64,000 nucleotides of DNA from SSC4 sp964443225 (GTDB lineage Bacteria; Chloroflexota; Anaerolineae; SSC4; Amarolineaceae): positions 60,066-124,065 of the forward strand of contig CAYUCC010000004.1 of NCBI GenBank assembly GCA_964443225.1, in the 5' to 3' direction. Below the pieces are notes generated by a model. The model did not search any database. It worked only from the letters and a program-made list of their open reading frames with translations, and was not told the DNA's origin. The translations under genes were made by a program, and so were the position numbers. Position 1 is the stretch's first letter. Each line of letters starts with the position of its first letter. Below are positions 1 through 9,200 of the stretch, one piece after another.

Positions 1-167
1 GATGCGCGCGGCTTCCAGGGTGATATCGCTGTTTGTTTGGCGCGCAGACAGGATTGCGACTGAGCAGCCCCAACCATATCACACGAAACGTCAACGGTTC
101 GTCAACGGTGCGCCGTGCAAAGGTTGGGATTTGTTGACGCAGGTTTCCGCATTTTGTGATTTCCACG

Positions 168-173
168 TATAAT
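168..173 (+). promoter_or_regulatory. -10 box (TATAAT) ahead of the first BTAD regulator
   Basis: A perfect TATAAT lies 70 bp before the ATG at 243. No good -35 is found at 17 bp (only TTTCCG-like sequence), so an activator may be needed. The box lies inside the longest possible reading frame (GTG at 156), which argues that translation starts downstream, at 198 or 243. Confidence 0.4.
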
Positions 174-242
174 TCGCATGTCGCCCGCCCCGAGCGCATG
201 TGGTCGTCGTTTCAGGACAGCATCGACGTGCTGCAAGACCCA

Positions 243-3116
243 ATGCCACGACTCCAATTGACTTTCCTCGGCACCTTCCACGTGATGCTGGACGGCCAGC
301 CACTCACCCGGTTTGGTTCGGCCAAAACCCAGGGGCTGCTGGCCTACCTGGCGCTGACGGCCGGCCACCCGCAGGCGCGAACGGTGCTCGCAACTTTGTT
401 GTGGCCGGAAGAGAGCGAATCGGCAGCTGCGCACAACCTGCGCCAGGCGATCTATCACCTGCGGCACCTGCTCGAGCCGGTCGCCTCGGGGCAGGCGCTC
501 CACGAACCCTTTCTGCTGATCACCCGTCAAACGGTCCAGTTCAACGCGGCCAGCGACTACGAGTTGGACGTCGCCTGCGTGCTCGAATTGTTACAGGGTG
601 ACCGCCCGGAGGAAGCCGCCGCGCGCTACCACGGCGACCTGCTGGCCGGGCTGGTGGTGGACAGCGTGCTGTTTGAGGAATGGCAGCGTATCCAACGCGA
701 GCAGCTGCATCGCCAGGCATTGAACCTGCTGAGCCAGCTGACCGAGCGTGACTTGCAGCAGGGGCTGTTCGACCGCGCCCAGCTTCAGGCGCAGCGCCAG
801 CTGGAACTGGACCCCTGGAGCGAGCCGGCGCACCGCCAGCTGATGCGGGCCTTGTGGCTGGCCGGTGAGCGCAGCGCCGCGCTGGCCCAGTTCGCAGCCT
901 GCTGCCGGATCCTGGCCGCCGAGCTGGGTGTGCCGCCGCATGCCGAAACGGTAGCACTGGCCCAGCAGATTCGCGACGATCTGCCGCCGGCCCGCGCACC
1001 CCAGGCCCGGTCCGCACCGCAGCACAACCTGCCGGCACCCCTCACCTCGATCGTGGGCCGGGAAGCCGAAGTGGCGGAGGTCCAGGCGCTGCTGGCGCGC
1101 GAGGACTGCCGCCTGGTGACGATCACCGGCATGGGAGGAATCGGCAAAACCCGCCTGGCGTTGGCCGTCGCGCGGACCCAGCTGGACGCCGGCTGGCAGG
1201 AGATATACCATCTGATCCTGCCGCCCGTGGCGCAGCTGACGTCGTCAGAAGCACTGGCCCACGGCTTGATGCGGGCCCTGGAAGTGGCCCGGCCCGACTT
1301 GAGTCCGCAAAAGGCACCGGCCCACGCCGCCCTACTGCACCTGTGGCGCAGCCGCAGTGTGCTGCTGGTGCTGGACAACTGCGAGACGATCCTTGCCGGC
1401 GGTGAATGGCTGGGTGACTTGCTTGCGGCCGCACCCGGGCTCAAGATTCTTGCTCTCTCCCGGCAGCGCCTCAACCTGCGCGCCGAATGGGTCATCGCGC
1501 TGCAACCACTCAGCGCCACCCTCGGCGACCGCGCGACCCTGGCCCTGGGCCCGGCCGCGCAGCTGTTCGTCCAGCGCGCATCGCAGGCCCGTCCCCAGTT
1601 TCGCGTCACGGTCCAGAACCTGCCCTGGATCGACCAGATCTGCCAACTGCTGGATGGTCTGCCGTTAGGCCTGGAGCTGGCTGCGGCCCAGGTACGCCGT
1701 TATACCACCCGCCAGATTGCCCAGCAGCTGGCGGCCAGCACGTCGACCCTCTCGTCGGATGAGGCCGACCGGCCGGCCCGTCACCGCAGCCTGACCGGGG
1801 TCTTCGAGAGCTTGCTGGTGCAGCGCACGCCGCAGGAACGGCAGACCTTTCAGCGCCTGGCGGTGTTCCAGCGCGGTTTTACGCTGGACGCGGCCCAGGC
1901 CGTGGCCGACACAGCGCCGGCGACACTCTTCAGCCTGGTCGATTCGTCACTCCTGGGCTTCGATGCGGCCGGCCAGCGCTTCTTGCGCCATCCACTGCTT
2001 TACGCCTATGCGCTGGAGAAGCTGCGTGCGGCACCGGCGGAAGAACAGGCCACGCGCGCACGGCACGCCGCCTATTTCGCCGCGTTCCTTGACCAGCGAC
2101 GTGAGGGACTGCGCGGCTTCGGCCAGGTCGCGGCCCTGCGCGACATCGAAGCCGAACTCGATAATGTCCTGGCTGCGTGGCAGTGGGCCGTCGACCGGCG
2201 GCAGCTGGACCTGTTGGGCCAGGCCATCGGACCCCTGCACGACTACCACCTTACCCGCGGCCTGCACGAGCAGGGTGAGCAGCTTTTCGGCAAGGCCGCT
2301 GAGTCGGTCCGGTGCCACATCCAGGCCAGCGCCGTCCCAGAACCGGCGGAGCAGGCGATGTTGTGCGCCTTGCTGGCGCGCAAGGTCTTCTACCTGTATG
2401 CACGCGGGCGGTTCGTGGAGGCCGTGGAGACGGGGCGCGCGATCGAGCAGGTGGGAGACGTCTGCCCGGTCACGGCGCGCGTGATGGCTTACCGCTGGTG
2501 TGGCAACGCGCTCGTGCGTTTGGACCGGCTGGAAGAGGCGCGTCACATGCTGGAAGAATCCCTGACTCTGAGCCAGGACATTGGCGACGCCGGCGGTCAG
2601 GCCGAAGCGCTGCGCAGTCTGGTCAACCTGTGCATGACGCAGGGCAACCTGGCGGAGGCCTGGCGTCTTTTCGACCAGGTCTGGGCCCTGCGCGGCCAGG
2701 CACGTGCGCGCGACGGGTGGCTGATGTGGCGGCTGCGCGGTGGTCTGGCCACCCTGGGGCACGATTACACGCAGGCCCTCGCCGCGTACCAGCAGGCGCT
2801 GGCCTGTGCGCAGCAGATCGAAGACAGCTTCGCCCAACTGCTGGTCGAGGAACGCCTGGGCGAAACCTATCTGGGCATTGGCCAGCTGGTGACCGCGCAC
2901 GACTTCCTGGCGCGCGCTCTGGCTGGTTTCCGCAGCGCCGGTGCCGGTGAGTACCAGGTGCTCGCCAGCTTCCACCTCAGCCGGGTCCTGGCCCTGACCG
3001 GCCAGCCCGCGCCGGCCGTCCAGCTGCTGCGCGAGGCCCTCAGCCTGGCCCAACAGCTCGGCTCCTACCGCCAGATCGAACGCATCCAGGTCGCACTGCA
3101 GGGTCTGACGGCTTAA
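243..3116 (+). CDS. BTAD-domain transcriptional regulator with NB-ARC-type ATPase and TPR region
   Basis: A 957-residue cytoplasmic regulator of the SARP/LAL-like type. The N-terminus (about 1-95) is an OmpR-like winged helix beginning MPRLQLTFLGTF. A helical BTAD domain follows to about 245. An ATPase has a Walker A at about 296-303 (GMGGIGKT) and an LLVLDNCE Walker B. The C-terminal half is Leu/Ala/Gln-rich TPR-like helices. In this family ATP binding and a ligand or partner on the TPR region gate DNA binding. The start at 243 is preferred because the family usually begins MxRLxLxLLG and a TATAAT lies upstream; GTG 156 and ATG 198 are in-frame alternatives, and none has a clear ribosome-binding site. 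No adjacent target is obvious. A second, separate copy of this architecture lies at 35009-38044. Confidence 0.85.
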   Translation: MPRLQLTFLGTFHVMLDGQPLTRFGSAKTQGLLAYLALTAGHPQARTVLATLLWPEESESAAAHNLRQAIYHLRHLLEPVASGQALHEPFLLITRQTVQFNAASDYELDVACVLELLQGDRPEEAAARYHGDLLAGLVVDSVLFEEWQRIQREQLHRQALNLLSQLTERDLQQGLFDRAQLQAQRQLELDPWSEPAHRQLMRALWLAGERSAALAQFAACCRILAAELGVPPHAETVALAQQIRDDLPPARAPQARSAPQHNLPAPLTSIVGREAEVAEVQALLAREDCRLVTITGMGGIGKTRLALAVARTQLDAGWQEIYHLILPPVAQLTSSEALAHGLMRALEVARPDLSPQKAPAHAALLHLWRSRSVLLVLDNCETILAGGEWLGDLLAAAPGLKILALSRQRLNLRAEWVIALQPLSATLGDRATLALGPAAQLFVQRASQARPQFRVTVQNLPWIDQICQLLDGLPLGLELAAAQVRRYTTRQIAQQLAASTSTLSSDEADRPARHRSLTGVFESLLVQRTPQERQTFQRLAVFQRGFTLDAAQAVADTAPATLFSLVDSSLLGFDAAGQRFLRHPLLYAYALEKLRAAPAEEQATRARHAAYFAAFLDQRREGLRGFGQVAALRDIEAELDNVLAAWQWAVDRRQLDLLGQAIGPLHDYHLTRGLHEQGEQLFGKAAESVRCHIQASAVPEPAEQAMLCALLARKVFYLYARGRFVEAVETGRAIEQVGDVCPVTARVMAYRWCGNALVRLDRLEEARHMLEESLTLSQDIGDAGGQAEALRSLVNLCMTQGNLAEAWRLFDQVWALRGQARARDGWLMWRLRGGLATLGHDYTQALAAYQQALACAQQIEDSFAQLLVEERLGETYLGIGQLVTAHDFLARALAGFRSAGAGEYQVLASFHLSRVLALTGQPAPAVQLLREALSLAQQLGSYRQIERIQVALQGLTA

Positions 3117-3128
3117 TTATCGGAGTAG

Positions 3129-3178
3129 GGAGTACGGAGTAGGGAGTAGGTGGCACCCTACTCCCTACTTCGTACTCC
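3129..3178. repeat. GGAGTA-type inverted repeat
   Basis: Two 22-bp arms (3129-3150 and 3157-3178) pair with one mismatch around a 6-nt loop. The arms are built from GGAGTAG/GGAGTAC units. Related GTACTCC units occur at 63885-63922, and GTACTC units fill the array at 53083-53738. It lies just after a stop codon and could also end transcription, but no T-run follows. Confidence 0.75.
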
Positions 3179-3248
3179 CCCCCATGAGACATTTGTCGCT
3201 GCATCCCACCTCCGCTGGCTTTATCATACGGCCATCATAGGAGGAACC

Positions 3249-3512
3249 ATGGATTCGTTGAACACACAAACAATGCCAGACGATGCAACGATCGTCGATG
3301 TCCGCAGCATCATTCCCCGCGACCGGCACCCGCTGATCTTCAACACATTCGATAACCTCCCCGCCGGCCAATCGATGATCCTGGTCAATGACCACGAACC
3401 GCGACCGCTGTACTACCAGTTCCTGCACGAGCGCGCGGAGCAGTTTAGCTGGGCCTACCTGCAGGAAGGGCCACTCGAATGGCGCGTGCGCATCACCCGC
3501 GTCGCGGCCTGA
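3249..3512 (+). CDS. DUF2249-like small protein
   Basis: An 87-residue soluble protein. The core runs VDVRSIIPRDRHPLIF, then NLPAGQSMILVNDHEPRPLYYQF and ends WRVRI. This is the pattern of DUF2249, a TusA/SirA-like fold often found beside nitric-oxide and denitrification genes. The start at 3249 is set by AGGAGG at 3239-3244; a longer frame from 3150 runs through a repeat and is unlikely. It is the first gene of a + strand run with a cupin and three membrane proteins. The biochemical role of DUF2249 is unsettled; a redox or metal-linked accessory function is inference. Confidence 0.75.
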   Translation: MDSLNTQTMPDDATIVDVRSIIPRDRHPLIFNTFDNLPAGQSMILVNDHEPRPLYYQFLHERAEQFSWAYLQEGPLEWRVRITRVAA

Positions 3513-3531
3513 TAGAAGGGCTGGGCCCTAT

Positions 3532-3570
3532 GGCAAACATCGGAAGTCTACGAGACTTCCGATGTCTGCC
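3532..3570. repeat. 18-bp inverted repeat between DUF2249 and cupin genes
   Basis: Arms 3532-3549 and 3553-3570 match at 17 of 18 positions around a 3-nt loop (ACG). The tightness suggests an mRNA hairpin or a palindromic repeat element. It is 25 bp upstream of the cupin start and could tune the second gene relative to the first. Confidence 0.75.
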
Positions 3571-3595
3571 ACAAGTGACGAAAGGAGCATTCACG

Positions 3596-3922
3596 ATGTT
3601 ATCCATCCAACTCAACGATAACCTGGTCTTTCACGACAACAACCCCTACGCTGAGCCCTTGTTTGTCGACAAGTGGGGCCGGGTCTTGCGCTTTGCCCTC
3701 AAGCCGGGCCAGGCAGTGCGCGAACATACGGCGCCGCATTCACCCGTGTACGTGATGGTACTTCAGGGCACCGGTCAGTTCTCCGGCGGTGACAACCTCG
3801 AACACTCTCACGGTCCGGGCAGTCTTTTGATCTTCGAGCCGGGCGAGGTGCATGCCATTCGCGCGCAGGACGAAGAACTGGTCTTCATGGCTTTTTTGCA
3901 CGGGGCACCGGCGGCGCAGTGA
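3596..3922 (+). CDS. Cupin-domain protein
   Basis: A 108-residue single-domain cupin. The barrel motifs are visible as LKPGQAVREHTAPHSPVYVMVLQGTGQF and GSLLIFEPGEVHAIRA: histidines in motif 1, and E/H in motif 2, would bind one metal ion. The ribosome-binding site AAAGGAG (3581-3587) fixes the ATG at 3596. It is followed after 19 bp by a membrane protein and belongs to the same run as the DUF2249 gene. Small cupins in such settings are metal sensors or accessory proteins of oxidoreductases; the substrate cannot be told from sequence. Confidence 0.8.
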   Translation: MLSIQLNDNLVFHDNNPYAEPLFVDKWGRVLRFALKPGQAVREHTAPHSPVYVMVLQGTGQFSGGDNLEHSHGPGSLLIFEPGEVHAIRAQDEELVFMAFLHGAPAAQ

Positions 3923-3941
3923 CGTTGGCGGGCATTCCCGG

Positions 3942-5054
3942 ATGAAAGAGCCTTCTGCGCGGCGTTTCTCACGCCTCAACCTGCCCCTGCTGGCCCTGGC
4001 CGTCATCGCATTGCTGACCGCGCTGTGGGCGGGGCTGCTGCGTATGGGCTGGCAGCTGCCACCCCTGCGCCCGACGCTGGTCATGTCCCACGGCCCCCTG
4101 ATGATCTGCGGCTTCTTCGGCACCCTGGTCAGTCTGGAACGGGCGGCCGGGCTGAGCCAGCTGAACAGCCGCTGGCGTTGGGCCTACCTGGGACCTGCGG
4201 CCACCGGTGTGGGTGCCCTCCTGCTCATCCTGCACCTCGGTGGGGCCACCGGCGTGGGGCTGATCGCACTCGGCAGCCTGGTGCTGACCGCGGCGATGCT
4301 GGTGATCGTGCGCATCCACCCGGCCATGCACAGCCTGGTCATGCTGCTCGGCGCCGTGGCCTGGCTCGCCGGCAATCTGCTGTGGCTTTTCGGGCGCAGT
4401 ATCCCCGAAGTGGCGATGTGGTGGGCAGCGTTTTTGGTGCTGACCATCGCTGGCGAACGGCTGGAGCTGAGCCGGCTGCTGCGCCTGTCACGCGGCCAGC
4501 AGGTTGCGTTTGGCGCCGGCGTCGTTCTTTTCCTGGGTGGTGTGGCCTTGTCGGCCGTCGCCTATGCGCCCGGCGTACGCCTGGCCAGTGCGGGTATGCT
4601 GGCGCTGGCGCTGTGGCTGCTGACCTTCGACATGGCGCGCCGCACGGTGCGCAAAACGGGCCTGGCGCGCTACATAGCGATCTCGCTGCTGGCCGGTTTT
4701 GTCTGGCTGGGCACCGCGGGCCTCTTGGGGCTGCGCTTCGGTGGGGTGACGGCGGGCTTCCAGTACGACGCCTTTTTGCACAGCCTCTTCGTCGGTTTTG
4801 TCTTCTCCATGATCTTCGCCCACGCACCGATTATCCTGCCGGTGCTGTCGGGGCTGCCCCTGGTGTTTGGGCGTGGTTTCTATGTGCCGCTGGTGCTCTT
4901 GCAGGTTTCGTTGATTCTGCGCGTGGCCGGTGACCTGCTGGCACAGATGGTGATCCGCCAGTGGGGTGGGCTGCTCAACGAAGTGGCAATCCTGCTGTTT
5001 CTGGGCATGCTGGCGCGCGAGGTGGTGCGCAGCCGGCGCGGCAGGGCGGCCTGA
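3942..5054 (+). CDS. NnrS-like polytopic membrane protein
   Basis: A 370-residue integral membrane protein with about 10-12 hydrophobic helices. Conserved-looking histidines sit near membrane faces: MSHGPLMICGFF near residue 49, and FLHSLFVGFVFSMIFAHAPIILP near 285-310. The latter resembles the HA-x-GF-x-SMIFxHAxIILP region of NnrS, a haem- and copper-containing membrane protein linked to nitric-oxide stress. It overlaps nothing and is followed after 2 bp by the next gene, so the three membrane genes are translationally linked. NnrS is the best guess by pattern; a generic haem-binding membrane protein is the alternative. Confidence 0.6.
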   Translation: MKEPSARRFSRLNLPLLALAVIALLTALWAGLLRMGWQLPPLRPTLVMSHGPLMICGFFGTLVSLERAAGLSQLNSRWRWAYLGPAATGVGALLLILHLGGATGVGLIALGSLVLTAAMLVIVRIHPAMHSLVMLLGAVAWLAGNLLWLFGRSIPEVAMWWAAFLVLTIAGERLELSRLLRLSRGQQVAFGAGVVLFLGGVALSAVAYAPGVRLASAGMLALALWLLTFDMARRTVRKTGLARYIAISLLAGFVWLGTAGLLGLRFGGVTAGFQYDAFLHSLFVGFVFSMIFAHAPIILPVLSGLPLVFGRGFYVPLVLLQVSLILRVAGDLLAQMVIRQWGGLLNEVAILLFLGMLAREVVRSRRGRAA

Positions 5055-5056
5055 CG

Positions 5057-5476
5057 ATGCCGGTCATCACACGGTTGTACGTCAAGACCTCGTTGGTCTA
5101 CCTGGTTGCGGCGCTGGCGCTGGCCGTGTTGTTGGCACTGGCGCAGGTGGTGACCCTGCCCAGGCTGCTGGTGGGGGCAGGACCGGTCTATTTTCACCTG
5201 TTCCTGGTCGGCTGGGTTACCCAGTTGATCATGGGCATGGTGTTTTGGATGTTTCCCAAAGCCTCGCGCGAGCGGCCGCGCGGGCGCGAAGGCCTGGCAA
5301 TCGCCACCTACGTGCTCTTGAACCTGGGCCTGGTCTTGCGCGCCCTGGCAGAACCGAATGTCACCATCGACAGCGCCGCCGTATGGCAGTGGGCGCTGGT
5401 GGCTTCGGCGTTCTTGCAGTGGCTGGCCGGCCTCTTTTTTGTGGGCAACACCTGGATCAGGATCAAGGAGCGCTGA
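5057..5476 (+). CDS. Short four-helix membrane protein, COX1/CcoN-like fragment type
   Basis: A 139-residue protein with four predicted transmembrane helices. Helix 2 reads VYFHLFLVGWVTQLIMGMVFW, similar to haem-ligand helices of subunit I of haem-copper oxidases and NO reductases, but the protein is far too short to be an oxidase (usually over 450 residues). The ATG starts 2 bp after the preceding stop. A clear paralogue follows 1 bp downstream, so the pair may form a dimer of halves. A haem-binding or electron-transfer role is inference. Confidence 0.6.
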   Translation: MPVITRLYVKTSLVYLVAALALAVLLALAQVVTLPRLLVGAGPVYFHLFLVGWVTQLIMGMVFWMFPKASRERPRGREGLAIATYVLLNLGLVLRALAEPNVTIDSAAVWQWALVASAFLQWLAGLFFVGNTWIRIKER

Positions 5477-5477
5477 G

Positions 5478-5879
5478 ATGCCACGGCTGAGTGTGTGGTT
5501 CCTGCGGGCATCGATGCTCTACCTGGCCGCCGGTTTTACCTTCGGTGCCCTGATGCTGGCGAACAAGGCGATCCCCTTCACGCCCTGGCTGTGGCGGCTG
5601 CGCCCGATTCACATCGAGATCCTGCTCGTGGGCTGGATTGCCCAGTTTGCCATGGGTGTCGCCTTCTGGATGCTGCCCCGTTTCCACTCCTCGCGCGGCA
5701 ACGTGCGCCCGGCCTGGGCCGCTTTTTTTCTGCTCAATACCGGTTTACTCCTCGCCGCCACTGCTGCACCCCTGATCTGGCCGGCGTGGGTGGTGCTGCT
5801 GGGCCGGCTGCTGGAAGCGGCCGCCGTCGCAGCGTTTGCCTTCCACGCCTGGCCCCGCGTCAAACCATTTGGGGTATGA
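5478..5879 (+). CDS. Second short four-helix membrane protein, paralogue of its neighbour
   Basis: A 133-residue, four-helix membrane protein. Helix 2 reads IHIEILLVGWIAQFAMGVAFW and aligns with HLFLVGWVTQLIMGMVFW of the preceding protein, as do the following MLPR and MFPK. The two genes therefore arose by tandem duplication. The histidine is shifted (HIEI against HLFL), so the possible metal-ligand pattern is not identical. It is the last gene of the 3.2-5.9 kb cluster; 340 bp without genes follow. Confidence 0.6.
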   Translation: MPRLSVWFLRASMLYLAAGFTFGALMLANKAIPFTPWLWRLRPIHIEILLVGWIAQFAMGVAFWMLPRFHSSRGNVRPAWAAFFLLNTGLLLAATAAPLIWPAWVVLLGRLLEAAAVAAFAFHAWPRVKPFGV

Positions 5880-5999
5880 TCGGGCAGGACGAAACCACCG
5901 ATGCGAGTTGACCACACGACATGTCGCGCCTGCGAACAGCTGGTGGGAGGCAAGTCCTTTGGCTGTAACCGCCAGCCACTCCAAATGTGGCGCAGCTTC

Positions 6000-6086
6000 A
6001 ACCACATAGGGCGCATAGAACGCAAAGCCGCGGTACGAAAGCAACCAAACAAGCGATTCTTTGCGTCCTTTGTGCCCTTTGTGGTT
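6000..6086. repeat. 28-bp imperfect inverted repeat of the ACCACAAAGGGC type
   Basis: Arms 6000-6027 and 6059-6086 match at 24 of 28 positions around a 31-nt spacer. The right arm is made of CTTTGTG/CTTTGCG-like units, a type of intergenic repeat seen in many bacteria. Apart from this repeat and the promoter at 6152, nothing is seen in the gap 5880-6219. Confidence 0.7.
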
Positions 6087-6151
6087 AAGATGGTGCCGGT
6101 GCCCGGCACTGGTTGGCTACATTAGGAATTCCTGTGTAGCCGCCCGGTCTG

Positions 6152-6180
6152 TTGACATCTGGCGCGGTGACAAGTATACT
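6152..6180 (+). promoter_or_regulatory. Consensus sigma-70-type promoter
   Basis: TTGACA (6152-6157), a 17-bp spacer, and TATACT (6175-6180). A transcript starting near 6187 would have a leader of about 33 nt before the ATG at 6220. This is among the best promoter matches in the window, so the sensor gene is probably made constitutively. Confidence 0.75.
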
Positions 6181-6219
6181 CCTTCTCTGTAGACCATCCA
6201 CCACTCCTGAGGCGAAGAC

Positions 6220-9200
6220 ATGCCAGGTAGCCATCGTTGGGACCGGTTGCTCACGCCCGCCACGACCAGCTTCACGATCGGCGTCCTGTCGGGCTGGCAG
6301 TATTACTGGACGGCTACTCCTCTGAGTTACCTGAACCCCATCTACCGCGGGATTCGCCAGGCGGCGGCCGACCTGGGCTGCAACCTGCTGTTGGGCTGCG
6401 GCATGGGCCCCTCGGCGGCGTCGACCGACCCGATGCGCCCGGCCTGGCCCACACTCTCGCCCGAAGCCGACTTCGTACCGATTGGCCCCTGGAATACCCA
6501 CGGCATCATCGCCATCAACCCGCTGCACAGCCCCGCGCGTTCGGCCTATCTGCAGGACCTGCTCGCCGCTGGCTATCCGGTGGTCTTCGTCGCTTCCGGT
6601 GAAGTGGGGCCAACGATCGTGGCCGATAACGCTGCCGGGATTCGCGAAGCCATGCGTCACCTGGTTGCCCATGGGCACCGCACCATCGCCTTCATTGCCG
6701 GCAGTCCCGAAGACATGATCGGCGACACCGGCGCACGCCTCGAGGCCTATCACGCCGCGCTGCACGAGCACGGCCTGGTCAGCGATGCCCGGCTCACGGC
6801 CTGGGGTCGCCATACGTCCGACGGCGGTTACGCTGCCCTGCGCCAGATCATGGACACCGGCGCGGCGTTTACGGCTCTGCTGGCCAGCAACGACGAGTCG
6901 GCCCTGGGTGCGATGCAGGCCCTGAAAGAGGCCGGTTTGCGGGTGCCGCACGATGTGGCGATCATCGGCTTCGACGACCGCCCCGAGAGCGCTGTGCAGG
7001 AACCGGCCCTGACCAGCGTGACGGTGCCGCTGTTCGAGATGGGCTATCGGGCAGTGACGCAGATTCTCCAGCAAAGCCAGCAACACGCGCCGGCAGCAGA
7101 CCCCGTCAAAGTGGCCACCCATCTCGTGGTGCGCGAATCGTGCGGCTGCGGCCGGCGCACGATGCTGCCCGCCACCGTGTCCGGCGTGCCCCTGGTAACC
7201 GCGCTGAACGAACCGGCCGAAATCAACGCCCTGCGGCAGCGCCTGACGACAACGTTCATCACGAGCGTCGAACAGGACGATCCGGCGGCACTTCTCGACG
7301 CCATCGATGCCATCTTCCGCCAAACTGCCCAGGGTTGGGACGAAGCGGCAATCTGGCAGGCGGCATTTTCCATCGTGAGCGACGAACTGCCTACCCTGCT
7401 CGACCGCTGGCCGGAGGCCACGTTTCACGAGCGGGCACGCCACCTGCTGGAGGAAGCGCGTGTCGCGATTGCGACCAGTACATGGCAGCGGCACCGGGAA
7501 TACGTCGTCGATCAGCGCTGGACCTTCGACCGCGTCGGCGTGTTGACGGCGCGCCTGTTGACTGCCCTCGATGAGTCACAGGTTTATGACGTGCTGGCCC
7601 ATCACCTGCCTGAGATGAACATTCAGCTGGCGGCGGTTACTATCTTCGAGCCGGAGGGTGATAATCCGGTGGCCTGGGGCCAGATGCGGATCATTACCCC
7701 ACCCGGTCAGGCGACGATCCGTTTCCCCTGCCGTGACTTTCCCCCCGCGGGCATGCTTCCCGCCGATCGCCCCTTCAGCCTCGCGCTGCTGCCGCTCGTC
7801 AGCCCGCGTGGGCAGTTGGGCTTTGTCACCTTCGACACCGACCGGCTCGATCTGTACGGTGCCATCGTCCAGCAGCTGGCGGCCGCCCTCAACACGGCGC
7901 AGTTGTACGGCGAGGCGACCGAGGGCCGCCGCCTGGCCGAAGAGGCCAACCAAATCAAGAGCCGTTTTCTTTCGACCGTCAGCCACGAGCTGCGTACCCC
8001 GCTGAACCTGATCGTTGGTTTGGGTGAGATCCTGCTGCGCGACAGCGATTTGGGCAACACGCCGCTGCCACCCGCGGCACGCCAGGATGTCGAGCGCCTC
8101 AATGCCAATGCCCAACACCTGGGCCGGCTCATCGGCGACGTGCTCGATCTCGCCAGCAGCGATGCCGGGCAGCTGCGCCTGACCAGCCAACTCGTCGATC
8201 TGGGCCAGGCCCTGCACATGGTGGCAGAGATCGGGCGCAGGCTGGCCGCCGACAAGGGGCTGGCCTGGCGTGCGGTTCTGCCCGAAACCGGGCCTTGGGT
8301 GTGGGGCGACCGCACGCGCCTGTCCCAGGTCGCCTTGAATCTCATCAGTAATGCCATCAAGTTCACCACGCGGGGCGAGGTCAGCCTGATTCTGGAGTCC
8401 GGCGCCGACGCAGTCACGGTCAGCGTGCGTGACACCGGGCTGGGCATCGCACCTGCCGAACAGGACGCCATCTTCGCCGAGTTTCGCCGGTCGGAGCGCA
8501 GTATCACGCACGGCTACGGCGGCCTGGGCCTGGGGCTGGCGATCTGCAGGCGCCTGATCGAGCTGCATGGCGGGACGATTGGGGTTGACTCGACGGGCCA
8601 GGAAGGCGCCGGCTCGACGTTTCATTTCACCCTGCCGACGGTGGAACCGCCAGCGGCGCAGCTGGCGGCCGCCGTGCCGGCTGTTGCCGTCGGGCAGCGT
8701 GTGCTGGTGCTGACGGCATCACCGGGTACGAGCCAGCGGCTGCGTGACCATTTGGATCAGCGAGGGCTGGAAGTACAGGTCGCGCTGATCGACGAGCCCT
8801 CCGGCTGGCAGTCGCTGCTGATGGTTTCCCCACCGTCGGCGATCGTGCTGGACATGAGCAGCGAGTCGGATCAAGCCTGGAATGTGCTGAAAGCGCTCAA
8901 GGCCAACCCGCTGACACAGGGCATTCCTGTGCTTTTTTATGCGCTGTCGCAGGACAGCGGCTCGGTCCTGGAGCTGGACTACCTCACCAAGCCGATCGAA
9001 CTGACCGAGCTGACGCGCGCGTTGGACCAGCACTGGCTGGTCAGCGATGCCAGACACCCGCAGCGTACGTTCCTGGTGGTCGATGATGACCCGGATACGC
9101 TCGAGATGCACGCCCGCATCGTGCAGGCACGCGCAACCTCCAACCGGGTGTTCAAAGCGCGCCACGGTCGTGAAGCGCTGGACGTGCTGCAGCGTGAGCG

